A DNA stretch of 64,000 nucleotides from Colletes latitarsis (lineage: Eukaryota; Arthropoda; Insecta; Hymenoptera; Colletidae). This document shows positions 26,301 through 41,300 of this stretch, piece after piece. Each line of letters opens with the position of its first letter. The stretch's first letter is position 1. Both the position numbers and the translations under genes were made by a program. The stretch covers positions 29,513,501-29,577,500 of the forward strand of contig NC_135137.1 of NCBI RefSeq assembly GCF_051014445.1, written 5' to 3'. Below the pieces are notes generated by a model. It was not told the DNA's origin. It saw nothing but the letters and a program-made list of their open reading frames with translations, and did no database searches.

Positions 26301-29300
26301 GTATCTTTATAATACACGAAACACTATGTGTGCTTACTAAATTTTATTTAACACTGATAACGACAATAATTTAAATAACTCGTAGGTTTATAAACACTGA
26401 AAAGAAGCTTTTAATTAATTTGACTGCTTCTATATTAATTTCATAGACACATTTTCACCCATTCACTGAAAAAGTTCTATTTCATGTAAATCACTCTGCA
26501 ACGAGTAAAACAGTATTTCGACTTTAATTATTATAGATACATTATATTATGTTCTTACATTTTAATTATTAATCATATTACGTACACCTGGGAACGATTG
26601 ATAAACAATTAAAACCGTTTGTACGAAATCAATATGGAAATGATTGATGAATAAGAGACTGGCTCGATTGACTAAAAAGTTAATCAACAAATGACAATAA
26701 TTTTTCACATTTATCGCCTCCAATTCTTACTTGCGGCGGAATAACGGAAAGAAAGCGTAACCTAATCGAAAGTAAATTATTTGTAGTCGCGTACACGTAC
26801 TTTCTGTAAATACGTTTACGCTGCAAATAGTTTTCCAATGATTATTTGTCTTCCTACGACGGAAGGTTTTTCGCGAAGCTAAACACGAGCTGTTCCCTCG
26901 AGGGTTTCTCTCTACGTGATAAAATAAATTAGCTACAAAAAATAAAACAGGAAGAAACTACGTCCATCTCTTTGCTGGTTAAGTTCTGTCGGTGAGCTAC
27001 ACCGTAACTTTTTCTCCGACGACCTCTTTATCTCGATGAAACGTACAAACGACACTAGTTGTATTATTATTTACAGACGAATCATGAGAATCGTAACAAA
27101 ATAAATTGTCCACAAAGTTTTCAAATAATCAAACCTTTGAATAAACCCTTAATATCTGAAGATACAGTAAAGTGAATTATAAATTATAAATTATTATAAT
27201 AGTGTTTACTCCATACCTGTGAACAAGATAAAAATAAAAAAAAAATGATCAATATATGAGCAATATTGAAATTTGTTTTATTTAATTTTATCATGTATAA
27301 TGTGTTTTATACAGAGTCTTTGGCTATTCCTCGGAAAAATTTTAATGGGAGATTCTAGAGACCAAAATAAGACGAAAATGAAAAATACTAATTTGTTGAT
27401 GGAGGCTTCGTTAAAAAGTTATTAACGTTTAAAGTTCTGACTGTATTGAATTTTTTTCTAGAAAGTGGGTAGGATTTCGGGGGTAAGTCTATTCACCAAA
27501 AATTATTGTAACTGACCCCCGCAACCGAAAATAATTTTTTTGAAACGATTTGAAACTTTTTAATTTTACCGGATTTCAGGGGAATCATCATTCATGGTCA
27601 GACATTGTATTTTTGGTAAAGAATTTTTTCCTCGTAAGTGCGTAGGATTTCGGGGGTATGTATATTAACCAAAAATTATGGTAATTGAGCCCCGCAACCA
27701 AAAATAATTTTTTCAAAATGATTTGAAATTTTTTAATTTAATTTTTTAATGAAGCCTCAGTCAAGAAATTGATATTCTTAATTTTCGTCTTATTTTGGCG
27801 TCTAAAATCTTCCATTAAAATTTTTCCCAGGGTTGGCCGAACACCCTATATGATTCTGTGTATTCTTAAAGATATAAATATTTTTACTGTCATTATTTAA
27901 AGTAGACTACGAATTTAAAGAATAAATGGAAAAATTTGCGTTATGTTATTATACCCAACGATCACGATATTGATAATTTTCGAAGTGTAAACACTAAATA
28001 GCGTGTAAACGTCATTTTACCACAAATATTGCACGGTGAAATTTCATTTCGTGTTATAAAATAGCAATATTCGACTGGATTGGTAAATTTATCAAATCGT
28101 TTCGATATATCATTACTCACAGGCATATTTGAATATATTGTTACGTTAATGTAAATTTATACCATTATTATACAATACAAAATAATTAGAGGAAACCAAA
28201 CCTATTTAAAGATTGTATAAAACCAACCTTTCTTGTAGGACCATTAACACATTGACCGCCATGGTGGTCACAGGTGACCGTCATTTCAAACTTACAATGT
28301 GTTGCAAAATCGTTTACTTTAGGATTTACTTAATACTTGTAAAATTGTATAAATGCTATAAAATAACATACACCATTGAACTATCGAATATTTCTATTTT
28401 TCAATTATATTTCTCTATTTTCAAAAACTGGCATGGCAGTCAACGTGTTCAAAAATCTGTATTTGTTTATACTCTGGTACGAGTTATTACAATTCTGCTG
28501 GACTATGTCTATTAACTGTTTACTCAAGAATTTGGTAAGTATTGTTAAAAGCAATCTTTAAAGCGAGATTTTTTGACTTTCATGATTCAAAAATATCAGT
28601 ATTTCTACATTAAACCAGCTTTTATCTGGTTTTACAACTTTTAAAAATTCTTTGGCCCTTCAACGTACGCCATCAGCATTCGCTTAAGAAGATCGAGTAT
28701 CAAAATTTTACTATTCTGCAGGATGTAACGTGGCCATCTTTCTTAAAGTTCTAATGTCCACCACTTTGCTATATTAAAGTTTGACCAAACAACGTCTTTA
28801 TACCGTGGATGATAGATCCTCTGTCACGAGCTTCTTGAAATTTTATTAATACAGAATCCATAATAGCTATAACTTTGTCTCGATAGGATCCAACCTGCCT
28901 TACGTCTTTTTCAGATATGCACAATTGCTATTTAACTTTTTTAAAACGATTCTGTACAACCGAAACTTGGTTTTCTCTCACTTTTCAAAAATTCTACTGC
29001 TTTTCTTTTATAATCCAAATTTACAATTAATGTTTTCTCTAATACTTTAAGTAGCACATTTATTTCCCACCTATTTGATACAACAATTTTTAAAAACTGC
29101 AAAAAGGTTCTTAAGTTCTCGACAGAAACTAATAAAGTATAATCGAGAGACTCCTTGTTATACTACATTGAAACGCGATAGTCATACTTTTAGCAAATTA
29201 TTGATACAATTGCAGATATGAAATATGGCGAAGTATGCAAGTTTTCCACGTGCAGATACTAGTAGCATCAATTGTTTTGCACATGGAAACACGACAATTG

Positions 29301-32300
29301 AATTTGCGCCACTTGACTGACATCACACAATTCTTTCGTCGGCAAAATAACAAACAGGTGTACTTTTTTAAACTCATTCTCGTAACAACAAACACGTTTG
29401 GATTTTTCAGAATGTTAGAAACATAAGTTTTAGATCGTAAAATCTTGGTTACAAATTTCAATGAGTTACAATAATCCTTGAAAACTTGAATTAGAATATA
29501 AAAGTAAAACATATAGATAAGCAAAACATGAAATATACTCTGAGGAAGTAACCAAAAAGAAACTAAAAATGAGTAAAAGTTGCCCACGGATTATAGTAAT
29601 CGCTGTGAAGAATAATTTCACGAGAATTGTTTCGTTCTTTTTTAAATATAGAAGCAGACGATAAGAAAAATATATTCGTACGCAAATATAATTTTAATTG
29701 CACAAAAAGTAGAGATATTACAATAATTTATAATCTAATTGTATTTTCGAATACTACGAATTAATTTTATTCCTTTTTCATTATTTCTACGACCAAGTTT
29801 CCTATAATATTATTAATTAAATACCTTAAGTCACGATTATATAAAACACACAAAATATTTATTCAATTTTAAACCTGCTCATCCCAGAAATATTAGAATT
29901 GGACTATGTGTACTACGAATATTCTAAAAAAAAATAATTTGGTACTTAATAAATCAATAAGAACAAAAAAATATGTGTAAGACAATGTATCCAATGTGAA
30001 TCAATTATAATGGAAATTATTCCTCTTAAGTGAAATTTCGATTAACTCGATATCTATAAATTTCGCGTTAGAAAATTTTCACGTTCGTAAAGTGTAACTA
30101 ATATTCTGTCTACGCAACGTTTACTTTTCACGATCGCCTGATAATAATTTTCTAAGGAACACAAAGTCCCCATGTCTCAACTTTATGGCGTTATAAATCG
30201 AGGATGGATTTTACCTTGCCCTGTTTCTGTTTGTTCATTTTATCCAGCTCGATCTCGTCCTTGGCCTCCCGTAGAAGGCTTCGTCTCTTCTTTTCCATCA
30301 TCTCGGATTCTGGACTATATACGCGCGACAATTGTCACGTAACACCCAAAAGGATTCTCTTATAACGCCTCTGCGCGTCTCAATATTCATCGAGCAAAAT
30401 AAAACGTGGCTGTTCCATGCTCGTATGGAACATTCATCTTCAACTTTTTATCAAAAACTTCAAACTAACAACCTTCTGGTCAACCTTCGATTCGAATCAA
30501 ACGATAGACGATTAGACAATTAAAAGCAATGTTCGAACAATGGCCGATGGATCGCCGAAAAGACTTCGAAATTTTCTGGTTCGCGCGTCCCTCGATTAAA
30601 AGTCGTTTCGCCAATTAATCGTGCAACAGTATCGATAGATAAATGTGCCCGTTCTCGCGTTTCAGCCGGCTCGTTACCCGAGAAACAGTGACCCGCTTAA
30701 GAACTTTCACTACGAAACACAACAATCCTTACGAAACACTCGATCTTTTTTTTTTTTTTATTTCCACACAGAATGAAACTGCTCGTTGCACCACGTGGTG
30801 GCGTATTAATAGTCACGAGTCGTGCCGTTTCCCCCCTCTGAATGTAAATTAGAAAAAAGAAACGACCGTCGTCGAGCAACGCTACAAGTTCGACGACGAA
30901 ATGGAGAACGAGGACGCTCGCTGGCTTAACGATCCGCACCAAAACGCTCACTGAGGGTCCGCCAATGTCGTCTCATTGTTTTTAAAGTGTCCAACAGTCG
31001 TGGGTGCCCTGACACATACTAACTAAGCCACGCAGGGGGGCTTAAGCAGACACCTGCGGAGCTGTTCCTGATCAGGTGGCCTTTTAGTATTTAATTCCAC
31101 GATCGCGCTCGCTCGCGTATAAGTTTCCACGACGCGAATCGTTTAAGACCCGCGCGCCGGGTTCCGCTCAATCGGGATTATCGTTAAAATCCCGCGAATA
31201 ATTAAATCGGGGACGATCCGGCCGCTGGAAAATGAATCGAGTATCGCACGTTAATTGGATTCGACGCGGTTTTGCGGCGATTATCGAACGGGACGACGGT
31301 GTTTCGTTTTATGGAATCGACTGTGTGCTGTGCAACGCGTGGATGAGGATTGTAATATCACGTTGGTCTAGTTAATTATTTATCAGAGTTTAAATTTAGG
31401 ATGGTATTGTAAAACGTGTACTTGAAAAGGCTCTTTTACATAATTTTTTTACAGAGAATTATTACGAGTTTTTTTGGTGGAATTTTTCACATATTTGATG
31501 TTTGTTAAATATGTCAAGATTATTTCAAAGTGTTAATAATTAACTATTCTGATGTTCTAGAACGTGGTGAAAAGAATTTCTTATGGATCTCATGGTTTTG
31601 AAATTGAAATGGATTTTTAATTGGAATGAATTTGACTGGTAGCAGGTACTAAAAGGAAAGGGTCAATAATTAACAAAATAACAACACTTTGAGATTTAAT
31701 TATCGATTTTTCAGTGTTCTTTATCACTTTCATGGATTAAAAGAATATAAAAGAAACGAGAACTTTGGACATAAGATTTTGCAAATATATTTTTCAAATC
31801 ATATTCTTGAAGAAAATGTAAAAATTAATTAATGACAACTGCTGAATCTTGTCTTTTATACTAAGGATCTACACGTTGTTATTTACATTTCTTTCCCATA
31901 AACGCGTTTCAAGACCTGATTACGTTTCAATTACAGAAAAAACAATCTTATTGAATGTATAATTAAATTCAATTATATTCAATATACTCCATTATTATTT
32001 GTGACACTTTCCTATTTTAAAGTCAGTCGATTAATACTATAGAACTCTTGGAATTAAAATATGTTTATACTTACAATCGAATTTATTTATGTTACAAACT
32101 AATGTTTACGTTAGAATATATGTTTATAAATGAATTTAAATAAAACTTTATGTTTAAATTCTATATTTTCCTTTCAAGATTTCAAAATATCATTGATTCT
32201 TATTATTTTTTAACTCTTTTTACATATATTTTTGTTATTCTCACAAATATTTTGAATAAACGTTTCCTCAATTTTTTCTAGTAACGATAAAATTAAACTA

Positions 32301-35300
32301 ATTAATTCCGTATTTAAATCATATTAATAACTACGTTGTAATGAATATATTTATGAAAATGTTGTATTGTTTAAATAATTATTACCATCGATTAGAATTG
32401 TATTAAAGTGATACGTTGGAAAGTATTGTGACGTATTCATCTCTGTTATTTATGAATGATTTCGAAGTACGTGGCTAACAGGAACAATGAGTTGGGTGCT
32501 ATGAATTTTAAATGAGTGTTTTAATTATTCTGTGTCTTTCAAACTTATGAAGTTGGGTAACTATTTTAGATGTAGATTTTCGACACGATACTTGGTTGGT
32601 TTTCGTTGACGTAATCAACAATGATTTACGATGTTCAATACAAACACAACACAATGTTTGTTTTTTAAGTGGTGCTGTATAGATCGCTAATTCACAGTGT
32701 AAAATATACTGAGGAAAATTATTGCATAATTTCGTAAGTATAACAGTACACGTAACACACACTTGTAAGTCATACCTTTCAAATTTTTCAAATTATTAAT
32801 ATACTAGATATCCCATTAATGCAGGGGAAAAGAAATGTAATGAACAATTAAATTTACAGTATTAAATTTAAAATGACAGATTCAATATAATGAATATAAC
32901 TCCAAAATGTACGTAGATATCAAGTTTTAGTAATATATTTCAAGGAGAAATACTTTTTATACGTATTTTTAGAGAACATATTCGCAATATTAGATCTGTC
33001 ATATCCAATTTGATATTTTCAATTCTAAGTTTGTAATTAGCGACCCCAAAAATTCATGCAGCATAGAATTAAGGAAGAATCTATCATTTTTATGCTGTTT
33101 TTGAAGGCCTACAAATAGATAATAAAAGATTGTACAAAAAAATGTTTTATTATTTGGGAATATCGATAACGATAACAGCTAATCGTTCTTAACATTAGCC
33201 TTTCCATTTAAAAAAACTGAAGGTGACCCTTGAATTTCGATAAAAAATTGATTAATATCGTGTAAATCTTACTTGAAACATTTCCTACAGCAAATAATTT
33301 ATGACTCATTCGAAGTTGCCACGTCACGAGACCCAATTTATACACTTGGAATCGAAAAGAATCATTAAATATCTAATCTTCTATTATTTGAAACAGATGA
33401 GAAAACTGATCGTTCTGAAAACTCCTTTTAAATTCATTTTCAATAGAAAATTTATTAAAAATTAAATATTTTCAACCACAGTATTCAATCAAAAATAAAT
33501 TTGTTCTATTACTTAGTAATTTCTTTACAAATATAAAACCAAAACAAACGAGAAAACTGATCGTTCTGAAAACTCATTTTAAATTCATTTCCAACAGAAA
33601 ATGTATTCAAAATTAAATATTTTCAACCACAGTATTCAACCAAAAATAAATTTGTTCTATTACTTAGTAATTTCTTTACAAATATAAAACCATCTAATAA
33701 TAATTTGAGTGGTGTTTGAAAAAGTGTTTGTGATTTTGGAAATAGGAGATTATAGGCTTCTTATCTCGAAACTTTGAGCGTTGTCACGCAAAACTAGAAT
33801 CAATACGACTCGATTCAGATCGACTTCTTTTCACAATGTTATACTAGACATCATTCTGTAATTATATTACTTCGAGTTAAATGTAACGTGACAAATTATA
33901 AGAGACCGTTAGATGGAATCCTCGATTTTCAATCGACATTCGTCATTTTATCAATTACTGTTGTAACAACTCGTCTGCGGCAAAAGAGAAATCCGAGACA
34001 TCGGTTTGCGATAATAGTAAACGTTCGAGGCGTATCATCGTCATCATCGTCGTTATCGCTTGCGGTGTTCCAATAACCGCGATATTCATTCTTGCTGACG
34101 CACCGACATCGCGGTGAACGCAATTTCGCACCAGTTTCGTTATTACGGTATTAAATCAAAAAAGGAGTCAAACTGGTTGACTCGTGGGCGGATGTGGAAA
34201 CCGAATTAATCTATTTTGTATATTATATTATAGCAACCATTTCAATATTCTGGGGATGCAAGTTCAAAATAGTGAAAGGAAGTCGCTTGTAATAAAATTC
34301 CATTCACAGATTTTGCAGAGTCAATAATTTTATATATAAAAATTAGATTATTTCATTGCTGCATCTTTAATAGGTCATTTGGCTAAAATTGCTATATTCG
34401 TCGCTGCACATCATCGTTAATCGAGCAATTTAAGAGAATATAGGTGACTATGAAGTCGTAAAATATGATATTGGTGCAATCATAACCGTTCGATTCCTCA
34501 ACACAATAAAAAAGTAATTTAATAAGTAAGGTAAATTTACCTAAATCGTATCTCATATTTTGAATTCAGAAGAATTTGCAGTACCTTACGCTAGCCCGTT
34601 CCTGTTATTAGGACACCCTGTATAGCACATAGGGAAAGGTAGACATTTCTCAGAATGGAGAAAGCTCGATAAGAAAGAAACAGGTTTACTTTTCTCCGGA
34701 TATTATCTATTTACTTTAAGATGTGCAATTAATTATTTAATACGATTTAATATGTTTTAAAGTTGCTCTAAGTACTATAACTCGAAAATAATATCGAAAA
34801 TTGTGGGCAAAATATTCGTGATTAAATTGTTCAATCATATAAGTCAACATCGTTTTTACATAAATATTACATATAAATATTTCAGGAAAAAAGAAAGAAC
34901 AATTTTGAATTAAGGTGTTACTATGTAAATGGTAAGTTTTCTATAACATCTAACCATAATGTATTTCTTCACAGTATATCGTGGATATCAGTTTTAATTT
35001 TTCTTTATTGAAAATAAAATAATTTGGAGAGTGAATAGTAATTACAGTTTATTACAAATAAATAGTTTTCCACATATGGGAAGTCGTAAAGTGTAACTTA
35101 ATGTACTTTATACGTCACCACGATACAAAATGAATTCTCGTCACGAGTAAAGTCACTATCGTAAGTAACCATGCAGAGGAAGCTGGTTTTTAATCACCCT
35201 AAAGGGACGCCATATTTGGTATCAATGTAGACAGTTGTATCAGAAAATTGTCGCTTTAAATCATATTTGATTATTTGAAATATATTAATTTAGATGTTGC

Positions 35301-38300
35301 AATTCGAAATACATCGCTAAACCCGTGAATAAAAAATTTTGAATTTGTCAATAAAATAATACTGTATCAAATTATCAAATTCTTCTTCCAATCTAAATAA
35401 GAAATAGAACAGAACTTGATAACAAACATAAAAGCAGAGAATCTTCAGTTTCCACTGTCTTAAAACAGTCTAATAACACGTATTAAAAATAGTTAAACTT
35501 TAGATGCGTGCAGTTCCGAAACTACTAATGTTTTATTAATTATTGAACCATCGTTAGAAGCGGTAAAGCCTCCCCTTTAAAATGGCCTTTGAATTTTGTC
35601 GATCGGACTTTCCGTTTTCAAGATATCGTAATTTATGTAAAAGGTAATTTTTCAATTTCCATTCTCCGTCTTACTAAAGTCTATCAACGCGTATTAAAAA
35701 TAGTTAAACTTTAGACGCATGCAGTTCCGAAACTACTAATGTTTTATTAATTATTGAACCATCGTTAGAAGCGGTAAAGCCTCACCTTTAAAATGGCTTT
35801 TGGTTTTTGACGATCCGACTTTCCGTTTTCGAGATATCGTAATTTATGTAAAAGGTAATTTTTCAAATTTCGCTGTCTCTCGCTTCCCCGTGTTACGAAA
35901 GGCCATTAACGCGTATTAAAAATACTAAAACTTTAGATGCGTGCAGTTCCGAAACTACTAGTGTTAAATTAATTATTGAACCATTGTTAGCGGCGGCAAA
36001 GCTTCCTCTTTGAAATGGTTTTTGGTTTTTGACGATCCGACTTTCCGTTTTCGAGATATCGTAATTTATGTAAAAGGGTATTTTTCTTAATTTGACTATC
36101 TCTGTCTCCGTCTGACGCGTCGCGTCGTACCTCCTTGTCGCGCGTGAGTCGAGACAGTCACGTGACCAGGAAGTCGTAGTATTTCCAAGAATTTACTACG
36201 CACTGTTTACTATTGTTACGCGCGCGTGTTCATTGATATCAATGAAACGTAAACAAACGCTTCCAACCCTTATATCTCCGAAACTAGCCACCGCATCGAC
36301 TTGAAACTAAAATCGCTATATCTCGGGAACTAATAAAGCCATCGACTCTCACAAACGCTCATTTTAAAGGGCATTTCATCCTCTACCTAATGATCATATC
36401 ACCTACTATAATTTTTGTTATCTTCTATGTTTATTTTCACATTTACTTTGACGCTCGACTTGAAACAAAAATTGTCATATCTCCGGAATTAATTGAGCTA
36501 TCGACTCGTTCGAACGCTCATTTTAAAGGGCATTTCATCCTCTACCTAATGATCATATCACCTATTATAATTTATGCCATCTTCTATGTTTATTTTGACA
36601 TTTACTTTGACACTACATACCCAAAGTAGTTTCAGCACTTCCTATTGATCATGTGACTGGTTTGCGATAAAACTGGATCATAAATTATTTATTTAATTGA
36701 AAATGCATTTAAAGTTGTATACAAAAGGTTTGCAAATTTTCTTGTAATTTGTGAACTTTCTCTATGAAGTTAAAATACTAACTATGTACATTTAAAGTGG
36801 AATTATTCAATATTTTTGTACAGATTTTTAAAATGCTTTAAGAAAAAATATGTGACATGAAAGAGGAAGATATCTTACGAATAAACTTTAAAACACAACT
36901 TTCTATACATATATTGCAAAAATTAGAAGTACGTTGCGTCGTAAAAGAGAAAGGGAAAGGTCAAATGACCAGTCTTGGTAGGAATGGGTATACACAAAGT
37001 GTCGATAGCCTTAGTGTTAATTTTCTGATTTTTCCTATAACAATAAATTAATTAATGTAACAATTATTTCCTCATAGACACGTACAAAAATCGACACATA
37101 TTAGTAAACTTCCTATATAAGAAATTCTATCGTTTCATGGTGTCACAAAATAGAATGAACTCTCGTAAGAAAATGAATAAGCCGTATCGCGAATAACCGT
37201 GCATAGGACGTCGAAGATGGTCCGTTCGTAAAAGTCACGGATCTAAGTACGATCGTTCCATGGAGATGCCACATCTGGCACGAACGCTGACCATCGCGTC
37301 AAGAAATGGTCGTTATAAATCATGCTCGACTATTCACGATTGGAAGAGACGTGCATCAAGCAAAACGCGATTTTCTCTTCCGCGAGATAGGAGCAACAAG
37401 TTCTCCCGTACGATGAGTACGCGACGTTTGATGTCTCGTCGATGGATACTAACGTCCCCGTTCGCCAAAGCGAATCGCGTAACTCGCGGCGAAGAAGCCC
37501 GCGTAGTAGTTTCCCTCGTTAAGTACAGTATGCTAATCAACGATCCGACAGACGAGCCTAATGGACGCGTTAGCGCGACTCGGTCGGTCTCGATGAAAAT
37601 TGGAATAGAGAAAGTTCGGTTGTGGTAGTGATTTATTGACTAGACGCGAGCGCGAATCAGGATGTTTCTGGAATGGCGATCTAGATGGAGACAGGCTGAA
37701 GAAAGTGGCGATCGTTTTAATTGGACGAGGAGATCGTACTCGTCGATACTGACTTGTTAGATGCAAGCAATGCTGTTGGGATGGGTTGAATATTCAATTT
37801 ATTCAGATAGTTAAATTATTATTAAATGGATTTTTATTCGTAAAAAAATTAGTAAATAATAGATGTTTATTATTGATGGAATATTGTGGTTGGAAACATT
37901 TAATTTTTAAGTGAAATGTTCTTTGGTACATTTGGATAAAACTTATGATTACTATAATAGAAGATATTTATTATTGATGGAATATTGTGGTTGGAAACAT
38001 TTAATTTTTAAGTGAAATGTTCTTTGGTACATTTAGACAAAACCTAATACTATAATTTTTTGAGACTACTGACCCTCATCAGGGATATTAACAAATATGT
38101 GTAATCATAGTACTCATAATGGAATACTGATTGAATAAGAATAGTTGTAACGTGCAAACTAAAATTATTCTATAACATACTTACTATAAATTAAATATAA
38201 TTTATTTTTTTTTCTTTCATAATATCAATAAGATGTCTCTATTCAATATAAATATACTACTGAAAGTCAAGTTCAGTAAATATAAGAAGAATCTTTCTTA

Positions 38301-41300
38301 AATAATATTCCAAATATGAACCGTATGAATGTATTATAAATAGAATTTAAGTGAAACGTGGGAGTTTAATCGATGAGCCTTACCTGCATGTAAAAAGCCT
38401 CTCCCCTTGTAATAACGAAGCTACTGGCTCTGTCGTCAGTCTGCAGGGCGAACAGGCTCGCTGCTACAATGGCCAACGACGCTGAAAAGAAAAGTGTTCG
38501 AACTTTACGTATAAATTTTGGGTAGAAAAAGAAATCTCTATCCAAGAAGAACTCAAATTAAAATAACTTTTAAAGTAATCATTTTTCGACCCTCGTACAC
38601 CACTTTTTTATACGGAATAAAAGAGATCAGTTATTACAACAATGGAGAATTGCATTTAACAAACTAGAAATCATGAAATTATTCAAACGTCTCCACTTAT
38701 GGACACAATATAATTCTTTTTTATTTTCTACTGTTTTAATGCTGCAATAGAAAATTTCCAATGAAATATTTTGAAAGGGATCAATCGTTTCGCGATTTCT
38801 TCTGCAAAGATAATTTTGAAAACTGCACTCAACTTTGTTTAAAATTTATTAATGCGGTCGGTTGCAACGATCCCGGTTGATTCCACAAGATTAGACGGTA
38901 TCGCTTAACGCAACTGGATCCACCGCAGACATTCGATTCTTCGTCTAAGGGTAAGTAGGCCAGTAAGTAGACAAGTGTCTAGTAATCCTATCGCGAAGGA
39001 TTGCAAAACTTTCAGACTGTCCTGGAGCAAAATGACTTCTCCGCTTCAAATGAGCTCTAGAGTTCTCACGCGTCTTGATTCTTCGCGCGTCGAAAATACT
39101 TTAAACTGTTTCGGAACGAAAAACTTCTGGCCTGATTCGTCTTCGTCTCGAAACAATGTTTTCTACCAAACAAGGTAGAGTCGAAATCATAGTACAACTG
39201 AACTAAGAATGATTCTTTATGGAAACACGAGCCACGAGTGCAGTTAAATTTTATTATTAATTGAATTAAAAGAAAATACTGGTAGATACGAGTGAAGTTG
39301 TGTTTAAAGTATACTAGAATTTGAGTGTTCAGGTGTTGGTGACAGTGTTTAGGTGCAGTGTTTGTAACCGTGCTCGATTTATGTGTGTGAACCTCTAAGT
39401 ACATGATTTTTGAGGCATTAAAATGTATGATACAGGTTTGTGATCTTTGTGTTGTAGTTTAATAATCCAGTGCAAATGAATACTGATATCAGATTAAAGA
39501 CTTGAAAATAAACGAATTGAAATACTGGCTAAAAGGTTTGTAAAAGTATTTTATTATACAAGATGTTTCAGCAATCGTAATACAAAGAATGTGATTTAAT
39601 ACCACTTTAATTTAAGATAATCCAATTTTCATAAATACATTAATTACAACATTTGTAGAGTACGTTATTAGTGCAATTTAAGTATGCAATGAATAAGATT
39701 TCATTAAATTTTGTTTTAACTAAGATAGATAACAAAAGTATCTATTTGAAACGAAAGAAACTTTGGAGTGTAAAATTTAATTCTCTCTCAAGTGAATTTA
39801 AAATATTTTTTAGAATTTTTACAATTAAGAATTTAAGAAACAAAATAGAGGAGATAAAATCAATATCTGGAGACCGGTTTTGTTCAAAATCAAATCATAT
39901 TTTAAGAGACAAAATTGTTTATTTTCTTCTTACAAAGCCCTGAGATTCTGTCATACTTTTCTATTAACATTTTCGTACTGTACTTTGTTATATTGTTAAA
40001 TGCAAAGTCTATTCACTTGTAAATACAGATAGAATACAATTACGAAGACGATCGTTAAGTAGAAACAAAATAAGTTTCCCTATATAATCGGCCATTTCGT
40101 ATGCAACTACCTAATACATACATAATGTAGCCAATGTCATTGTATCATAACTACTGAACTATTCAATAGAAACCACTGCTGTAACATTCACCATGTTCAA
40201 TAAGAATCCGGAAAAATCATCGAAACTTTAATGTAAACTTTATCCTAATCCAGATAATTCTTTCTACATGTAACTGTATTTACAAAATCCAACCAAGTGG
40301 TCTGCATTTATCAGCATAAGAAAACACGATACGAAAATTGAATATAAATAGAAAATAAAATTAACGACAGAAAGACTGCTCAAACAATGTCACATATTAT
40401 AAAAGTACATTCAGTTCGACAAAATAATTTTTCTGTTAATTTTGATTTACGTTTGCATAAAAAATCATAATAAAATTATAAAATGCTTCAATGATACAAA
40501 TTTTAAATAATAAAATAATTTAAATTTCTGGTGAAATAATAATTTTAATCTTTATTTATCCCTTCTCAGTTGTACTATAATTGCTAGGACAAAGTAATTT
40601 TTCTGTTAATTTTGATTTACGTTTGCATAAAGAATCATAACAAAACTATAAAATGCTTCAATAATAAAAATTTAAGATACTAAAATAATTAAAATTTTTG
40701 GTGAAATAATAATTTTAATATATTTATTTATGCCTTCTCAGTTGTACTATGATTGCTAGGACACCGTGTATCTAAAATCTGTATTAAATAGATTGGACTT
40801 TGCCTATTCTCTGTTTCTACAAATTATCGTCAACTAGTCAAGCAATTACGTAAGTTTCCATAGAAATACTCACTGGCCAACGTAGCAAGGGCCACTTTTC
40901 CTATCAGAGCCGTGCTGTACGAGATGATAACTCGTTTCGCCGAGGAAGCCATCGCTAGTTGTAGCACGGCAAGACCGACCAGGATCGCCAAAAGCGCGGA
41001 GGCGGTCGCTGCGGCTAATCCTGCCACCCACACAGCCACTGCACGAAAAAGGAAAAAAGAAAAAAATTTATGTCACGCTTCGTTTCGCGTTTACTACGAC
41101 CGACCCATACAACCGAGAAACTGGAATAAAAATAAATACCGGAACATTCGCAAAGACTTCCGCGTAATATATAAATAGTCTGATTTATATCGAATCGGTC
41201 CGAGCAATATTTCAAATCAACTCACACACTGGTTGAAACCTGGAAACGCCTTGACCGCATCTCTCGCGACCGTACAGCAGAAGCTTGCACTGCCTCCACG

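Noticed and set aside
29198..29587. 129-codon minus-strand frame with hydrophobic start
   Set aside because: Phe/Ile/Leu richness follows from AT-rich sequence; no continuity with known families beyond possible transposon debris.
30757..30845. Strong-looking plus-strand splice acceptor (poly-T then CACACAG) with a 22-codon frame
   Set aside because: The poly-T run makes this by chance; no partner exon or extended frame.
37260..37628. 122-codon Arg/Ser-rich plus-strand frame
   Set aside because: An antisense frame overlaps, no motif, lies in an intron without splice support.
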